From: Salvia splendens
Lineage: Eukaryota > Streptophyta > Magnoliopsida > Lamiales > Lamiaceae
Direction of reading: 5' to 3'
DNA: 64,000 nucleotides
Assembly (NCBI RefSeq): GCF_004379255.2
Contig: NC_056035.1
Span: 28,659,208-28,723,207 of the forward strand
Shown here: in pieces, positions 46,846-57,416 of the stretch
How the letters are laid out: each line of letters begins with the position of its first letter
How positions within the stretch are numbered: the first letter of the stretch is position 1
Notes under the pieces: generated by a model
Databases searched by the model: none
The model's input: the letters and a program-made list of their open reading frames with translations, nothing else
What the model was told of the DNA's origin: nothing
Made by a program: the position numbers and the translations under genes

Positions 46846-48880
46846 CACTAGATGGTTGGAGAAGGGGTCGGCTTGCTTTGATTAAGAGCACCCTCGCCGC
46901 CATCCCGCTTCAAATCTTACAGGTCATGAACCCTCTGCTTGGCTTTCTTGACGAGTTGGAGCAAATTCTGGCTAAATATTTTTGGGGTACAGTTGGAGAA
47001 AAGAGGAAGCTACACTGGATTTCCTAGAGACAGATTTGCTTGCCTCTTGATGAGGGTGGCTTGGGTATTCGCCGCTTCAGGGAAGTGGCAGTGGCTTTTA
47101 GGTTCAAGCTGTGGTGGAGACTGCTAGCTCAGGATTCTCTTTGGGCCCAGTTCATGACCCAAAAGTACAGTATCCTTCCTTGTCACTTGCATACATCACC
47201 TTGTTGGTCGCATGATAGTTCTACTTGGCGTTGTTTGCGTCGTATTTGGTCATACATGCATCAGTATATTCCTTGGTCCTTGGGTGAGGGGAAGATCAAC
47301 TTCTGGGATGATGTCTGGCTTGGGGCTAGCCCCATTCGGAGTCTGTGCGTCCCGGGAAATGATCCTCCTCAATCTCAGGCCGTTGCATCATATTGGCATG
47401 ATCATGCATGGGATGAGGATATGCTGTATAGTTTATCTTTCAGGTTTGACGTACCTCCAGTTGTGATAGACCAGATCAGAGCCACGCCGATCGAGTTGGG
47501 GGCGAAGGATGTGAGGCGGTGGAGTCTGACTAGCCATGACGAGTTCTCTGTGACCTCAGCCTGGGAAAGCATGCAAACTAGATTGCCGAAGAGAGAGATT
47601 TTTGGGCTTATCTGGAACCAAGGATTGACCCCTACCATCTCGGTGTTCATTTGGAGGTTGTTGTTTGGTAGGTTGCCGATGGACGAGAAGTTGCAGAGGA
47701 GGGGGGTTGAGTTAGTGTCTACGTGTTAGTGTTGTTGGTCTTCTTCAGCCGAGTCTCTTAGTCATGTCTTCTTCTTGAGTCAGTCGGCATTTTCTGCATG
47801 GGAATTTTTCGATGTCTGGTTTCCTTCCTCGCACACACCTATTCACACAAGCACTGATATTGCACTTAGACTAGGTCATTGGCGGAGGTCCTCTTTCCAG
47901 AGGGCTCCCGCCTTACATATTAGTTTTCTTGTACCCTGTTTGATTGCTAGGTTCCTTTGGACGGAGAGGAACGGCTGCAAGTCCGGCGGTCGTCTTTTTC
48001 GTCACTCTCATGTTATTTGGCAGGTCACTCACTGCCTGCACGTGCTTATCTTGGCCGGTAAGATCACCCCGACACGCTGGAGGGGATGTTCGTCGTCGGT
48101 TGATTTCATGCCTTTCTCCCCCAGACAACGTGTTCTGCGGTCACTCATGGTCCTATGGCATCCCCCTGATGCCCCTTGGGTGAAGCTAAACACTGACGGT
48201 GCCTTCTCTACATGGAGGACTTTTGCGTGCCTTCTGTGCTCCGATAGCCGCATCATCGAGCTTTGAGGCGGAGCTGTTGGCTCTGATTCGGGGGTTCGAG
48301 ATGGCTATGGAGCTTTCGATACACATCTGGATTGAACTTGACTCAGCGGCTCTGGTTACCTTATTGTCAACTGGACAGCTTGGCGCTGCGAATTTCATAC
48401 ATCACATTGCTTTGATCCGGAGTATGACTTCTCAGCGGCATGTTCGGTTCTCACACATCTACAGAGAAGGGAACCGAGCAGCTGACTTTCTTGCAGGTAG
48501 GGGGGTTCAGACCCCTGCCCTTACTTACTATGATCCAATCTCTGCGCCTCGGTATCTGAAGGCGCTGGTTAGGATGGACCAGCTGAGATATCCTAACTTC
48601 CGGTTCCGACGTAGAGATGTGGGTTGATCCAGCTTCTTTGGTGGTTGGCTTTGATAATTTTTCGTTTCTCCCTCGTATGTATTTAGTCAGCTTTTTCCCA
48701 CTTGATAGCACGGAGGATCTCGACTATGGGACTTCTCTTGGGCTTCTTCATGTTCTTGCTTAGATCCTAGTCACTTTTGGGCTAAGATCATGTTGTTAGA
48801 ACTTTTTATTTTGATCTTATTTACGGGTTGTAGGTCTGCCTAAACCTCCAGCCCACAAAAGGCGCTTTTGATTAAAAAAA
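46846..48880 (+). pseudogene. L1-type LINE remnant: RT C-terminus, zf-RVT, RNase H
   Basis: The frame opens with the C-terminal part of a plant non-LTR reverse transcriptase (LIKSTLAAIPLQILQVMNP, then EQILAKYFWG). It continues through the zf-RVT region and ends in an RNase H domain that keeps its acidic residues (NTDGAF, SSFEAELLAL, IELDSAALV, GNRAADFLAG). In-frame stops lie at 47025-47027 and 47727-47729. A deletion with frameshift falls near 48205-48260, at the start of RNase H. The 3' end runs into ATTAAAAAAA near 48870-48880, compatible with a LINE tail. The 5' part, including the endonuclease and most of RT, is absent: a normal 5'-truncated, dead LINE. A hAT-like element is inserted at its left edge. 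Confidence 0.88.
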
Positions 48881-49100
48881 GTTGACTCTTAAAAAAATCA
48901 AATGCATGAGTCCCACAACTAGATATATAGGGTTTTATGCACAAAAAATATTTCAAGTTGAAAAATATTTGATAATCGATCATTTGTTATAATTAAAAAC
49001 AGTAATAATTTAATTTAAGTTTTAGGTATAGTAGTGTATACCAATCACATAAACAATATACCCATGTGATTAAAATAAAGCCCCAAACAATTACTAATAG
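48881..49100. other. AT-rich spacer
   Basis: No feature seen. Ends with AATAG, the target duplication of the next element. Confidence 0.5.
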
Positions 49101-50531
49101 TGTGACGCCCCGGAATTTCGTTCCTTTCTTTCGAGATAAATCGGATTTATTAGCTTAATTAGTTTCATTTGTAAAACGTGTGATCGTAGAATTTCGTTGT
49201 AATCCCGACTTTGGAATAATCTAAGTATTTCCGTTGGAAAAAAAGTTGTGCAAGAAATTACTATCTCAAGGAAAAGTGAGGGAAATACTTTTAATTTAGA
49301 AATTTAGAATATACATGTGTATTAAGGTAAAATACATGCTACAAGTTGAGATATGTGGATGAAAGGGACAACACATTCCCAACCTACCCTACACCTCCTA
49401 GCTACACAAAAGATTCCCTCCATCACTCGGAAGGAAATAAGAAATGAGGCTACTACTATCCTAGCTAGTTCTAGCTTTGGGAAGTAGCCAAAGATGGAAA
49501 TGGATAAAGTGCTACACTAGTCAAATTCTTCCTTCTTCTCTTCCCCTTGTCAATCTTGAGCAGCCACTAGGGTCCAAAATGACAGCCACCCCTGCAAAAG
49601 AAATTACACAAGATTAGAATGAGGACAATGACAATAAGAGATGCAAGGGTGCTCCCTCAATTAGCATGGTAACAGGCAGCACTAGATTCTCCAAGCTCCT
49701 CAAAGGAGAAGGGAGACAAAAGGGAGCAGAAACATGAGCTCATTAGAGAGCCCAAAAGAAGGCAAATCTGCATAATCAAGATCATTCGGATCATCCAAGT
49801 GCAACACCCTCAAGACTTGCACAAATTAAGAAAAGAAGCATTGTGCCAAGTCCAAAAAGGGATAGAGCTGACAGCCCCTAAATACGAGCCTTTGTCCCCA
49901 AGATTTCAGTCACAAACAGCCAAGATCTGAGGCTATATAAACAGCCCCTCACCACCTCCTTCCTCCCCATTTTTGAGCACCCAAGGTTTCACATACCATA
50001 AGAGAACAGCAGAAGGGAGGAGGAGGAGCAAGAGGAGGGAGCAAGCAAATAGGACAACAGGCAGTAACCACAACCGAGAGTTAATCCCTCAACAAGTCCC
50101 TCTTGCATCATATAGAACATTAGATAGCACAAGAACTTAGAGAACATAGAATCAAGTGCTATGGCTTCAGCCAAATTTCACAATAGGAAGCTTCTACCAT
50201 GAATCCCAAAGAGCAGATACAATAATCAATGTCTCAAGGTTAAGGTTTGATCACAACCATAGCCAATGCTTTTAAATCACTCAGTTGCTGTCGGAATTTC
50301 AAAGTAAACTAAGTTTTAGGGAAGAGAAAAACTTAGCTTAGCATCCGGTGGAGCTGTCCGACGACGAGCGAGCGCTGACGCGACGGAGGCAACGGACTGA
50401 CGGCGTAGGCGTGATGGGGGGAGAGAGAGAGAGCCGGAGGAAGAAAGGCGATCGATGACTTGCTGCCTCTTGATTCCCAGTTAGGTATTTAAATGGAGAA
50501 TGGAAGTGGAAATGTGGAGAAGAAGGAGTTG

Positions 50532-52458
50532 ACCGAATGGCGACGAGCGGACAGGCTAGCCGATTCTCGGCGCTGGCCGGTCCACTGGCCGAACCATTAG
50601 AACCGGCGAGCGCCATTTCAGCGAAAAAATCGGCTACCCGACACCGATTTTCGGGCGCTAGCCGATCCGCTCGTCGGTCGGCTGGCCGCCATTGCAGTCT
50701 CCCGATGGGCAAGCGATCGGCCAGCTCAATATTTTTTTTTAATTTTTTGAAACACTATATATATACTCGATTTGCGCGTCATTTTCATTTGCACCACTTG
50801 TTTTAACCAGTTTTCTCTCTATCTTAATTTCTGTACAAGAGAAACAACGTGAAATGAGTAACGCGGGTGGTAGTGGTGGTGGTGATGCTGAGGAGTACGA
50901 ACGGTAAATGAACGAAGAGTTGGAGGCCTATACGTCCCGCGAGACGAACCAGTTGATACAAATGGCCTTGCAGCCGGCGGTACCTCGACCTTCACCTGTT
51001 GTCCACCGACGAGCAGTGATTGATCGGGATCACGTAGCTGCACATCAGCGGCTATATGAAGACTACTTTGCGGAGGAGCCGCGGTTTGGGGCGCCTCTTT
51101 TCAGGTGGCGTTTTAGGATGCGTAGGGCAGTGTTTATGCGTATCGTTGATGCTTTGGAGCGTCAATATTTGTGTTTCCGGTTCAGGTACGATGCGCCTGG
51201 CAGACCCGGCCACACACCTATACAAAAGTGCACTGCGGCAATCAGGCAGTTGGCCTACGGAGGTGCGACAGACATGTGGGACGAGTACCTCCACATCGGT
51301 GAGACGACTGCCCTGGATTGTCTGAAGTATTTCTGTCAGGGCGTCATTGAAATATTCAGTGATCAGTATCTTCGAAGCCCTACTACCCCTGAAGAGTGCC
51401 AGGATCTGATGCAGATGTACGGGGAGAAGCATGGGTTCCCCGGGATGTTGGGCAGCATAGATTGTATGCATTGGGAGTGGAAGAACTGCCCCCCTGCTTG
51501 GAAAGGGTTCTACACGACCGGTTACAAGGGAAAGAATCCCACGATGATCCTCGAGGCCGTAGCTGATTACCGGCTGTGGATTTGGCATGCATATTTTGGG
51601 GTAGCCAGGTCGAACAACGACCTCAATGTCCTCAACTCGTCGCCCCTTTTCAACGAGCAGTGCCAGGGTGTCGGTCCGGCCATCAGTTTAATCGCCAATG
51701 GGAACCAGCATGATATGGACTACTACTTGGCGGATGGGATATACCCTAGGTGGCCCGTCTTTGTGAAGACGGTCAGATGCGCATCAGATGAGAGGAAGAC
51801 CTACTTTGCACAACGACAGGAGTCGACGCGCAAGGACGTGGAGCGCGCATTTGGTGTGCTCCAGTCTCGATGGGCGGCAATTAGGGGTCCAACGCGTTTG
51901 TTGCATGTCGACTGCATTGCTGATATAATGTACGCCTGTATTATCCTGCACAACATGATTGTCGAAGATGAAGGTGTACAACTGACTAGTTGGGCCAATG
52001 AAGATGCTAATGAAGCCGGCCCAAGCCACGGCGTGGCCGCCCCCAACGTACGAAGGGGGGTACCTCACGATGAAGTCGGCCGCCTCAAGGCACATGCCGA
52101 CATGCGCCAAGTGGATGCTCATATTCAACTCCAAAAGGATTTAATTGAAGAGTTGTGGGCGCGGAGGACTGCACGTCATTAGATTTTTTTTAATTAATGT
52201 AATTTTTTTAATTAATGTACTTTTTTTAAATTTAAATATTATTATTGAATTTTCTCGTATCTGTGTCGTAAATTTAATTCTGTATTTTGTGTGATTGTTA
52301 ATTATTTATTTTTTTATAATTTTGTTTATTGTGGCTAGCCTATTGCTTGTCCAGTTGCTTGTCCTGGTGATGTGGCATGAGGAGTTTTAGTCCTGATGAT
52401 GTGGTAGGAGGAGTTTGTGGCTAGCCTATGGCTGACCTATTACCATTGGAGATGCTCT
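50532..52458 (+). mobile_element. Harbinger-1, PIF/Harbinger DNA transposon
   Basis: It carries one transposase gene. The right end reads CCATTGGAGATGCTCT, the complement of the common Harbinger terminus GAGCATCTCCAATGG. Subterminal GGCTAGCC words appear on both sides in inverted orientation (50552 and about 52425). The left terminus is poorly conserved. A 10-bp direct repeat GAAGGAGTTG (50522-50531 and 52459-52468) brackets the element in place of a clear 3-bp target duplication. No Myb-like second gene is present. The left boundary is uncertain and could lie as far out as about 50340. Confidence 0.7.
50908..52182 (+). CDS. PIF/Harbinger transposase (DDE superfamily)
   Basis: An open frame of 424 residues. 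The nuclease core keeps all three acidic residues: the first Asp in GSIDCMHWEW (about residue 190), the second in RSNNDLNVL (about 235) and the Glu in KDVERAFGVLQ (about 310). The conserved KCTAAIRQLA block near residue 108 and CIILHNMIVEDE near 355 are diagnostic of plant PIF/Harbinger proteins. The N-terminal 60 residues are less conserved. An in-frame ATG at 50854 is separated from this frame by one TAA (50905-50907), so the original N-terminus was probably about 18 residues longer and translation would now start at 50908. The enzyme would cut and paste the element with help from a Myb-like partner encoded elsewhere. Coding composition is GC-richer than the flanking LTR. Confidence 0.92.
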   Translation: MNEELEAYTSRETNQLIQMALQPAVPRPSPVVHRRAVIDRDHVAAHQRLYEDYFAEEPRFGAPLFRWRFRMRRAVFMRIVDALERQYLCFRFRYDAPGRPGHTPIQKCTAAIRQLAYGGATDMWDEYLHIGETTALDCLKYFCQGVIEIFSDQYLRSPTTPEECQDLMQMYGEKHGFPGMLGSIDCMHWEWKNCPPAWKGFYTTGYKGKNPTMILEAVADYRLWIWHAYFGVARSNNDLNVLNSSPLFNEQCQGVGPAISLIANGNQHDMDYYLADGIYPRWPVFVKTVRCASDERKTYFAQRQESTRKDVERAFGVLQSRWAAIRGPTRLLHVDCIADIMYACIILHNMIVEDEGVQLTSWANEDANEAGPSHGVAAPNVRRGVPHDEVGRLKAHADMRQVDAHIQLQKDLIEELWARRTARH

Positions 52459-54216
52459 GAAGGAGTTGGGGCTGATTTTTGTTTTAAAGCAATTGGGCCA
52501 ATCTTAATTATTTGTTTTGGGGCAAGATGGTGATGAAGGGTTGGGCTGATACCCTTTTGAATTAATTAAGAGTATTGGGTCGATCCCCTAAGTAATAAAA
52601 TATGGTTGTTTCAATTATTTATTTTAGACCAATTCTTGTGTAGAAAGAATACACAAGTTAAGAGGATTTGGCTCTAATTACGGACCGATGGTTTCGGAAG
52701 AAAAACAAATTTTGAGATTGGGCCACATATTTTATTGGTTGGTGACTTGGGCCAGAAGACTATATTTCAATGGACCAATTTTAATTAGTTGGGCCGAGAA
52801 AGTTAACTGACGAGCTTGTGTTAACTGTGGATAGGCTACATTCTTGGAGTGTAATTAATTTAAGGATTTGAGCTTGGAGCTTAATTAATTAATTCCCGGA
52901 TAAATTACTAAGTTTCCAATAGAATAATGAAGTTGAGGACGCGGAAGCCAACCGGCGTCGCCCCGCGACGCCATGGGCGACCTTAAGAAAATTCAAAGAA
53001 AAGAACTAGAAGGGATTTTCCAAGAATCCATATTAAAAATAAGTGCCCAAGTAATTGTGCTAGGGAAAATAGAATTTCCCGGATTTAATTAAAGTAAATA
53101 ATTAAATCCTGTAAAGTAGTAAAGCCGAGGTAGGATTAAGAAAAATCCTATAAGCCAAGACTAAGATATAGGTCCTATCCAATAGGATGCATGCATTTTT
53201 TTTTCTCAAGGAAAATAGTTCAAGTACTAATAAGCGTGCTACACTATTTATTTTCAAAGGATAAATTGCTCAAGGACAAGTGATGCCAAAGCGAGTAATT
53301 GAGTTGAGGAATAAGCATATCAGGTGGGCTTTTTTTTAATATCCAGCACATTAGTGTGGATATAAAGCAAATGCTTGTGAAATTATGAAATATCATCTTT
53401 TCTCAAAATAGAGATGTGATTATTTTCAAGTTGTTGTCATGCCATAAAATGTTTATTTTTGTGGTCTATCTATTGGGGCTATATGCCGGCGGGTTTTAGC
53501 GACGCCAAAACTATGTAACGAATTCGGTTCCCAATGGGACCGCAAATCCTGGTCAGAATAACGTGCACAAGAGCCGTGAGCCATCCTAGAGAGGTTGGCC
53601 GGCCATGGTGACCGTTGAAGGTGACCACCTTCACGGTACACGACTTACAAATATGGTATGAGTTTTGAAGAACTTAGACTGATTAGTCGGATTTTTAATA
53701 TCACAAAGAATTTAGTATACTCGGACCTTTTAAGAAAAACCCACATGTGATACTGTTGATGGATGACAACTATATATTGTATGTTTTGCTTTTTGGCACG
53801 TGTCCACTGAGTACTCCTGTACTCAGCCCTGCATGTATTTATAAATGTGCAGGTTGAACGTCAAGAGGAAGGAGTATTGATTGGAGTCGATGTTATTAAA
53901 TAATCAAGTGATCTTCCAACGATTCGTGTCCCCATACACGAAGTCGTTTATTAAGGACTTATTCCGCTGTATTTTTGTGAAGTGAGAATTGTAGAATCTC
54001 ACCATCGAACTCTGATTTATTTGATGAGATGTTTATCCTATTTTTCAAGACCATGTAATTGAATACTTGGTTTCTATTTTATGATACCAATCGACTTGGC
54101 CTTTGTGCAAATTCTCAAGTTCAACCCCTTTTCTTTTCCCGCTTCATTAATCCTTCTCCTTGGTCGCGGTTTACCCGCTTTCGCTATCCTTGACAAAATG
54201 CGGTCGTGACAAATAG

Positions 54217-54325
54217 TTAAGCTCGTTGAAACAAATTAGTCAATCAACCAAATTAATTTTTTAGTATATTATAAGCTATATTATATTATGGTATGCCATC
54301 TTCAATTAACACACCAGTTTCGTAT
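54217..54325. other. Short AT-rich spacer
   Basis: No feature; lies between the solo LTR and the MULE-like MITE. Confidence 0.5.
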
Positions 54326-54655
54326 AGAGATATACTAATATGCTAACTAATTTTAAAGTGCTAATGTACATCCAATTATATGCTGCCACGTGGCACGAAA
54401 ATGCAATATTGTATACAGAAAAATGCAATATACATTTGTAGAAGCTATAGATGAATTTCGGCAGATTGAATTTTTGTTATATGCAGATTACATTTTTTAT
54501 TGTTATATACAAATGCAATCTACGAAAATGCATTACAACTTGGCAAATGTATATTGCATTTTTCTGTATACAATATTTCATTTTTCGTGTCACGTGGCAG
54601 CACGTGATTGGATGTACGTTATCGCTCTAGTTAAGGATGCGCCCTAATGCTCCCC
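54326..54655. mobile_element. MULE-like MITE, copy 2 (inverted relative to copy 1)
   Basis: Starts AGAGATATACTAATATGCTA and ends CCTAATGCTCCCC. Flanking 9-mers GTTTCGTAT and GTTTCATAT agree at 8 of 9 positions. Shares long TIRs and TGCATTTT-rich interior with 28440-28877. Confidence 0.85.
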
Positions 54656-54664
54656 GTTTCATAT

Positions 54665-55125
54665 ATCTATAATTTCAACTGTATCATTCATACTTCTCTC
54701 AGCAACCCTAATTATCAGCTACAAATTACATCCAAATAAATCCGCATTTTATAACCTAGATATCTAAAATAAATTTAATTAAATCAATAGACGGAAATAT
54801 TTAAAGACAAAAAAATGAAGATATTTATTGAGATGTTAGAGAAGGAAGAAAGACACGTTTTGCATGCACATTGTGATTGCATTTTCCCTATAAATACACA
54901 TTTTGTGTTTACACTAAACCACACAAACCAAAGTTCTTATATCATCAGTTTAGTGCAATCAACTACAATATCAGTACTATTTGTCAAGGTAAATGTAATA
55001 CTCCGATTTATATGAATATATATGGGGTGCACTATTGTAAGTGAAATTCTGTTAAAAAATAAAGCAAATCTCAGCCCTTAAATTCTTGGATTGGATGGTT
55101 GGTATAAGCTACATTATTAGACTAA
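54665..55125. other. No gene recognised
   Basis: AT-rich. The right end contains one CTACATTATTAGACTAA unit belonging to the small repeat array on the other side of Harbinger-2. Confidence 0.45.
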
Positions 55126-57067
55126 GGGCATCCGCAGCGGTAGCTTGGGGGGAGGGTGGGTCAGGGGGGCATCTCGCCACGCGCCAGCGCCACGTGGCGA
55201 GCTCTGGAGCGCGGTGTGACGCTCACTCGCCGCCCCGCGAGTGGGCATCTTCATTGTTGACGCAATAAATATTTTTTTTTAAAAACGATTTTTTGCAAAA
55301 AAAAAGTTTTTAAAATTTCAACGGTAATATTACCTGTTTTAAAAGGTAAATTTTTTTGTTTTTTTATTCTATAAATGCTCCTACTCTTTCATTTTACACA
55401 CAAACACACTATCCCTCATCTTTTTTTCTTTTATTCACTATCATTTCATCTCTCTTTTCTCTCCAATTCTTCTCCCAAATTTAATTCATTCATGGATCCA
55501 TTTGAGCAAATGCGTCGAATAATGGAAGAATCGCTAGAAGAAGAGCGACGTAGGGAGGAGGAGGCCGCCGCAACGCGTCAAAAGCGACCCTGGAAATAAA
55601 TCCATCTTGACCTGGAGGAAGCCGCCGCAAGGTTAGTACGAGATTACTTTTGTGAGAACCCTGTATGAGGAGATATCTACTTCCGTTGCCGTTTCCGCAT
55701 GCGGCGGGAGCTATTACTGCGTATCGCAAATACATTGGCGGGCCGGGAAGAGTACTTCAGCAATCTCACGACGCTCCAGAAATGTACTGCAGCAATCCGT
55801 CAGCTTGCTACTAGACAAATAGCGGATTTGTTCGACGAATACCTGCCCATTGAGGATAGCACTGGAAAACTGTGTTTGATGAACTTCTGCAAAGGCGTCC
55901 GGGCAGCCTTCACCGACGAATTCCTGAAGAAGCCAAGCACCGCAGATTGTCAGTTTCTGCTCCGACCTCACGAACAAGCGCACGGATTCCCCGGGATGCT
56001 TGGCAGCGTCGATTGCATGCATTGGCAATGGAAGAATTTCCCTGTGGCGTGGAGGGGATCATACACGAGCGGCCACAAAGACACCCACCCCACCGTTATA
56101 CTCGAGGCCGTTCCCGATTACCGGCTATGGATTTGGCATGCGTTTTACGGGGTCCCCGGATCGAACAACGACATCAACATGCTCAACCAATCCGACCTCT
56201 TCACCAAACTTTTGAATGGTAAAGCGCCAGCCATCAACTTCACCGCTAACAACCGTCAGTTTAAAATGGGGTACTATCTTACCGACGGCATCTATCCAAA
56301 GTGGCCAACCTTCGTTAAGATGTTCAACAGGCCAATAAACGAAAAACAGGCTCTTTTTGCGCAGAAGCAAGAGGCTGCTCGCAAGGATGTGTTGAGAGCG
56401 TTCAGGGTTCTACAAGCTCGATTCAACATTATCAAATCCCCGTCCTGTACATGGTTTATGGAGAATATGGTCGACATCATGTATACGTGCATAATTTTGC
56501 ATAACATGATTGTCGCCGACGAATGAACTAATGCGGGAAATTGGTTCGACCCTGAAACCGCGGGAAGCCCTTCCGCAAGTAGTCCGCCTCGCAGTGGAGT
56601 GCATCCTTCTTTGCAAGAGCGAATATCTGTTCAGGAAAGGACACATGATTCTATGGCCCACGCCCAACTCTAGGAGGATCTAATAGAGCACATTTGGGCA
56701 AAATTTGGCAACCGTTAGACGATCACCACATCACTTTCCATGATTATGCAGATTTCAATAAATTGTAATATTAGGATTTCAATTATGTATTTTTTGTATT
56801 TTCGGATGTTGTAATTTCGTGTTTTTAATGATTTTATAAATTATTAGTATTAATTTAATATTTCAATGAAATATTAATTTAGTTTGTTGGAAATAAAAAT
56901 AAAAAATGAAATTGAATGAATAGTTAATGGATGCGATGGTTAAGAGATGGAGGGATGCAGATGATGTCTCTTAGTTAAGAGATGGGGTAAAAAGTGCAAT
57001 GAGGCCCATGAATAGTGAAGGGATGAGACGGTTAAGAGACGATATTGAGACACAGATGTAGATGGTC
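55126..57067 (+). mobile_element. Harbinger-2, inactive PIF/Harbinger element
   Basis: TIRs are GGGCATCCGCAGCGG (left) and GACCATCTACATCTG (right end, read inward). The 3-bp duplication TAA flanks both ends (55123-55125 and 57068-57070), the expected TWA target. It is 1942 bp. It inserted within a CTACATTATTAGACTAA-type array. Confidence 0.9.
55492..56718 (+). pseudogene. Dead PIF/Harbinger transposase
   Basis: One continuous reading frame is interrupted only by stop codons at 55597 (TAA), 55666 (TGA), 56524 (TGA) and 56671 (TAG). It is about 400 codons in all, the same length class as the Harbinger-1 transposase. The first two catalytic Asp residues are present (GSVDCMHW and GSNNDINML). The expected Glu has become Leu (KDVLRAFRVLQ near 56395, TTG codon). 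N-terminus MDPFEQMRRIMEESLEEER is intact up to the first stop. With no catalytic Glu and four nonsense codons it cannot be active. Confidence 0.92.
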
Positions 57068-57070
57068 TAA

Positions 57071-57190
57071 GATGCTACATTATTAGCCGAGCTACATTAT
57101 TAGACTAAAATGCTACATTATTTTACTAAAATAGTACATTATTAGAAAAACTACATTATTAGACTAATAATCTACATTATTAGATGACAC
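57071..57190. repeat. Degenerate CTACATTATTAGACTAA array
   Basis: About six imperfect copies of CTACATTATTAGACTAA, spaced 17-27 bp. One more lies left of Harbinger-2 at 55110-55125. Confidence 0.8.
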
Positions 57191-57416
57191 GTGGCATTAT
57201 TCTAACCGTTAGATCACAAGATTCAATGGACTACAAGTGTTTTGATTTTGAACACTATTTAACTTATGAATCTGAATACATCCATATATACATATGCAAT
57301 AAAAGTAAGTGCATATGTGTAGCTTCTGATATTCAACTAATTAATTTCATGATATATGTATAGGAAAGGGTTCGTGGCCGGAGTTGGTGGGAGTGTCCAG
57401 CAAAGAGGGTGCGAAG
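57191..57416. other. Spacer, no feature
   Basis: AT-rich sequence up to the Copia-3 5' LTR; CGAAG (57412-57416) is the candidate target duplication. Confidence 0.5.

Larger units (their letters stand above)
49101..54211 (+). mobile_element. Solo LTR of long-LTR retrotransposon, with nested Harbinger
   Basis: Begins TGTGACGCCCCGGAATTTCG and ends GCGGTCGTGACA; AATAG flanks it on both sides (49096-49100 and 54212-54216). The 5111 bp include a Harbinger insertion of about 1.93 kb, leaving about 3.2 kb, close to its 3043-bp relative at 10614. TATATAA at 49934-49940 lies about 830 bp from the 5' end. The 3' part shares ordered blocks with the relative: ACGAATTCGG with GGACCGCAAA near 53520, ACTCAGCCCTGCA near 53831, GTGCAGGTTGA near 53857. 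No internal coding region remains. Confidence 0.85.

Noticed and set aside
50338..50712. 124-residue minus-strand frame, Arg/Ser/Pro-rich
   Set aside because: It falls in GC-rich palindromic DNA at the Harbinger-1 left side and overlaps the likely terminus. Not a second transposon gene.
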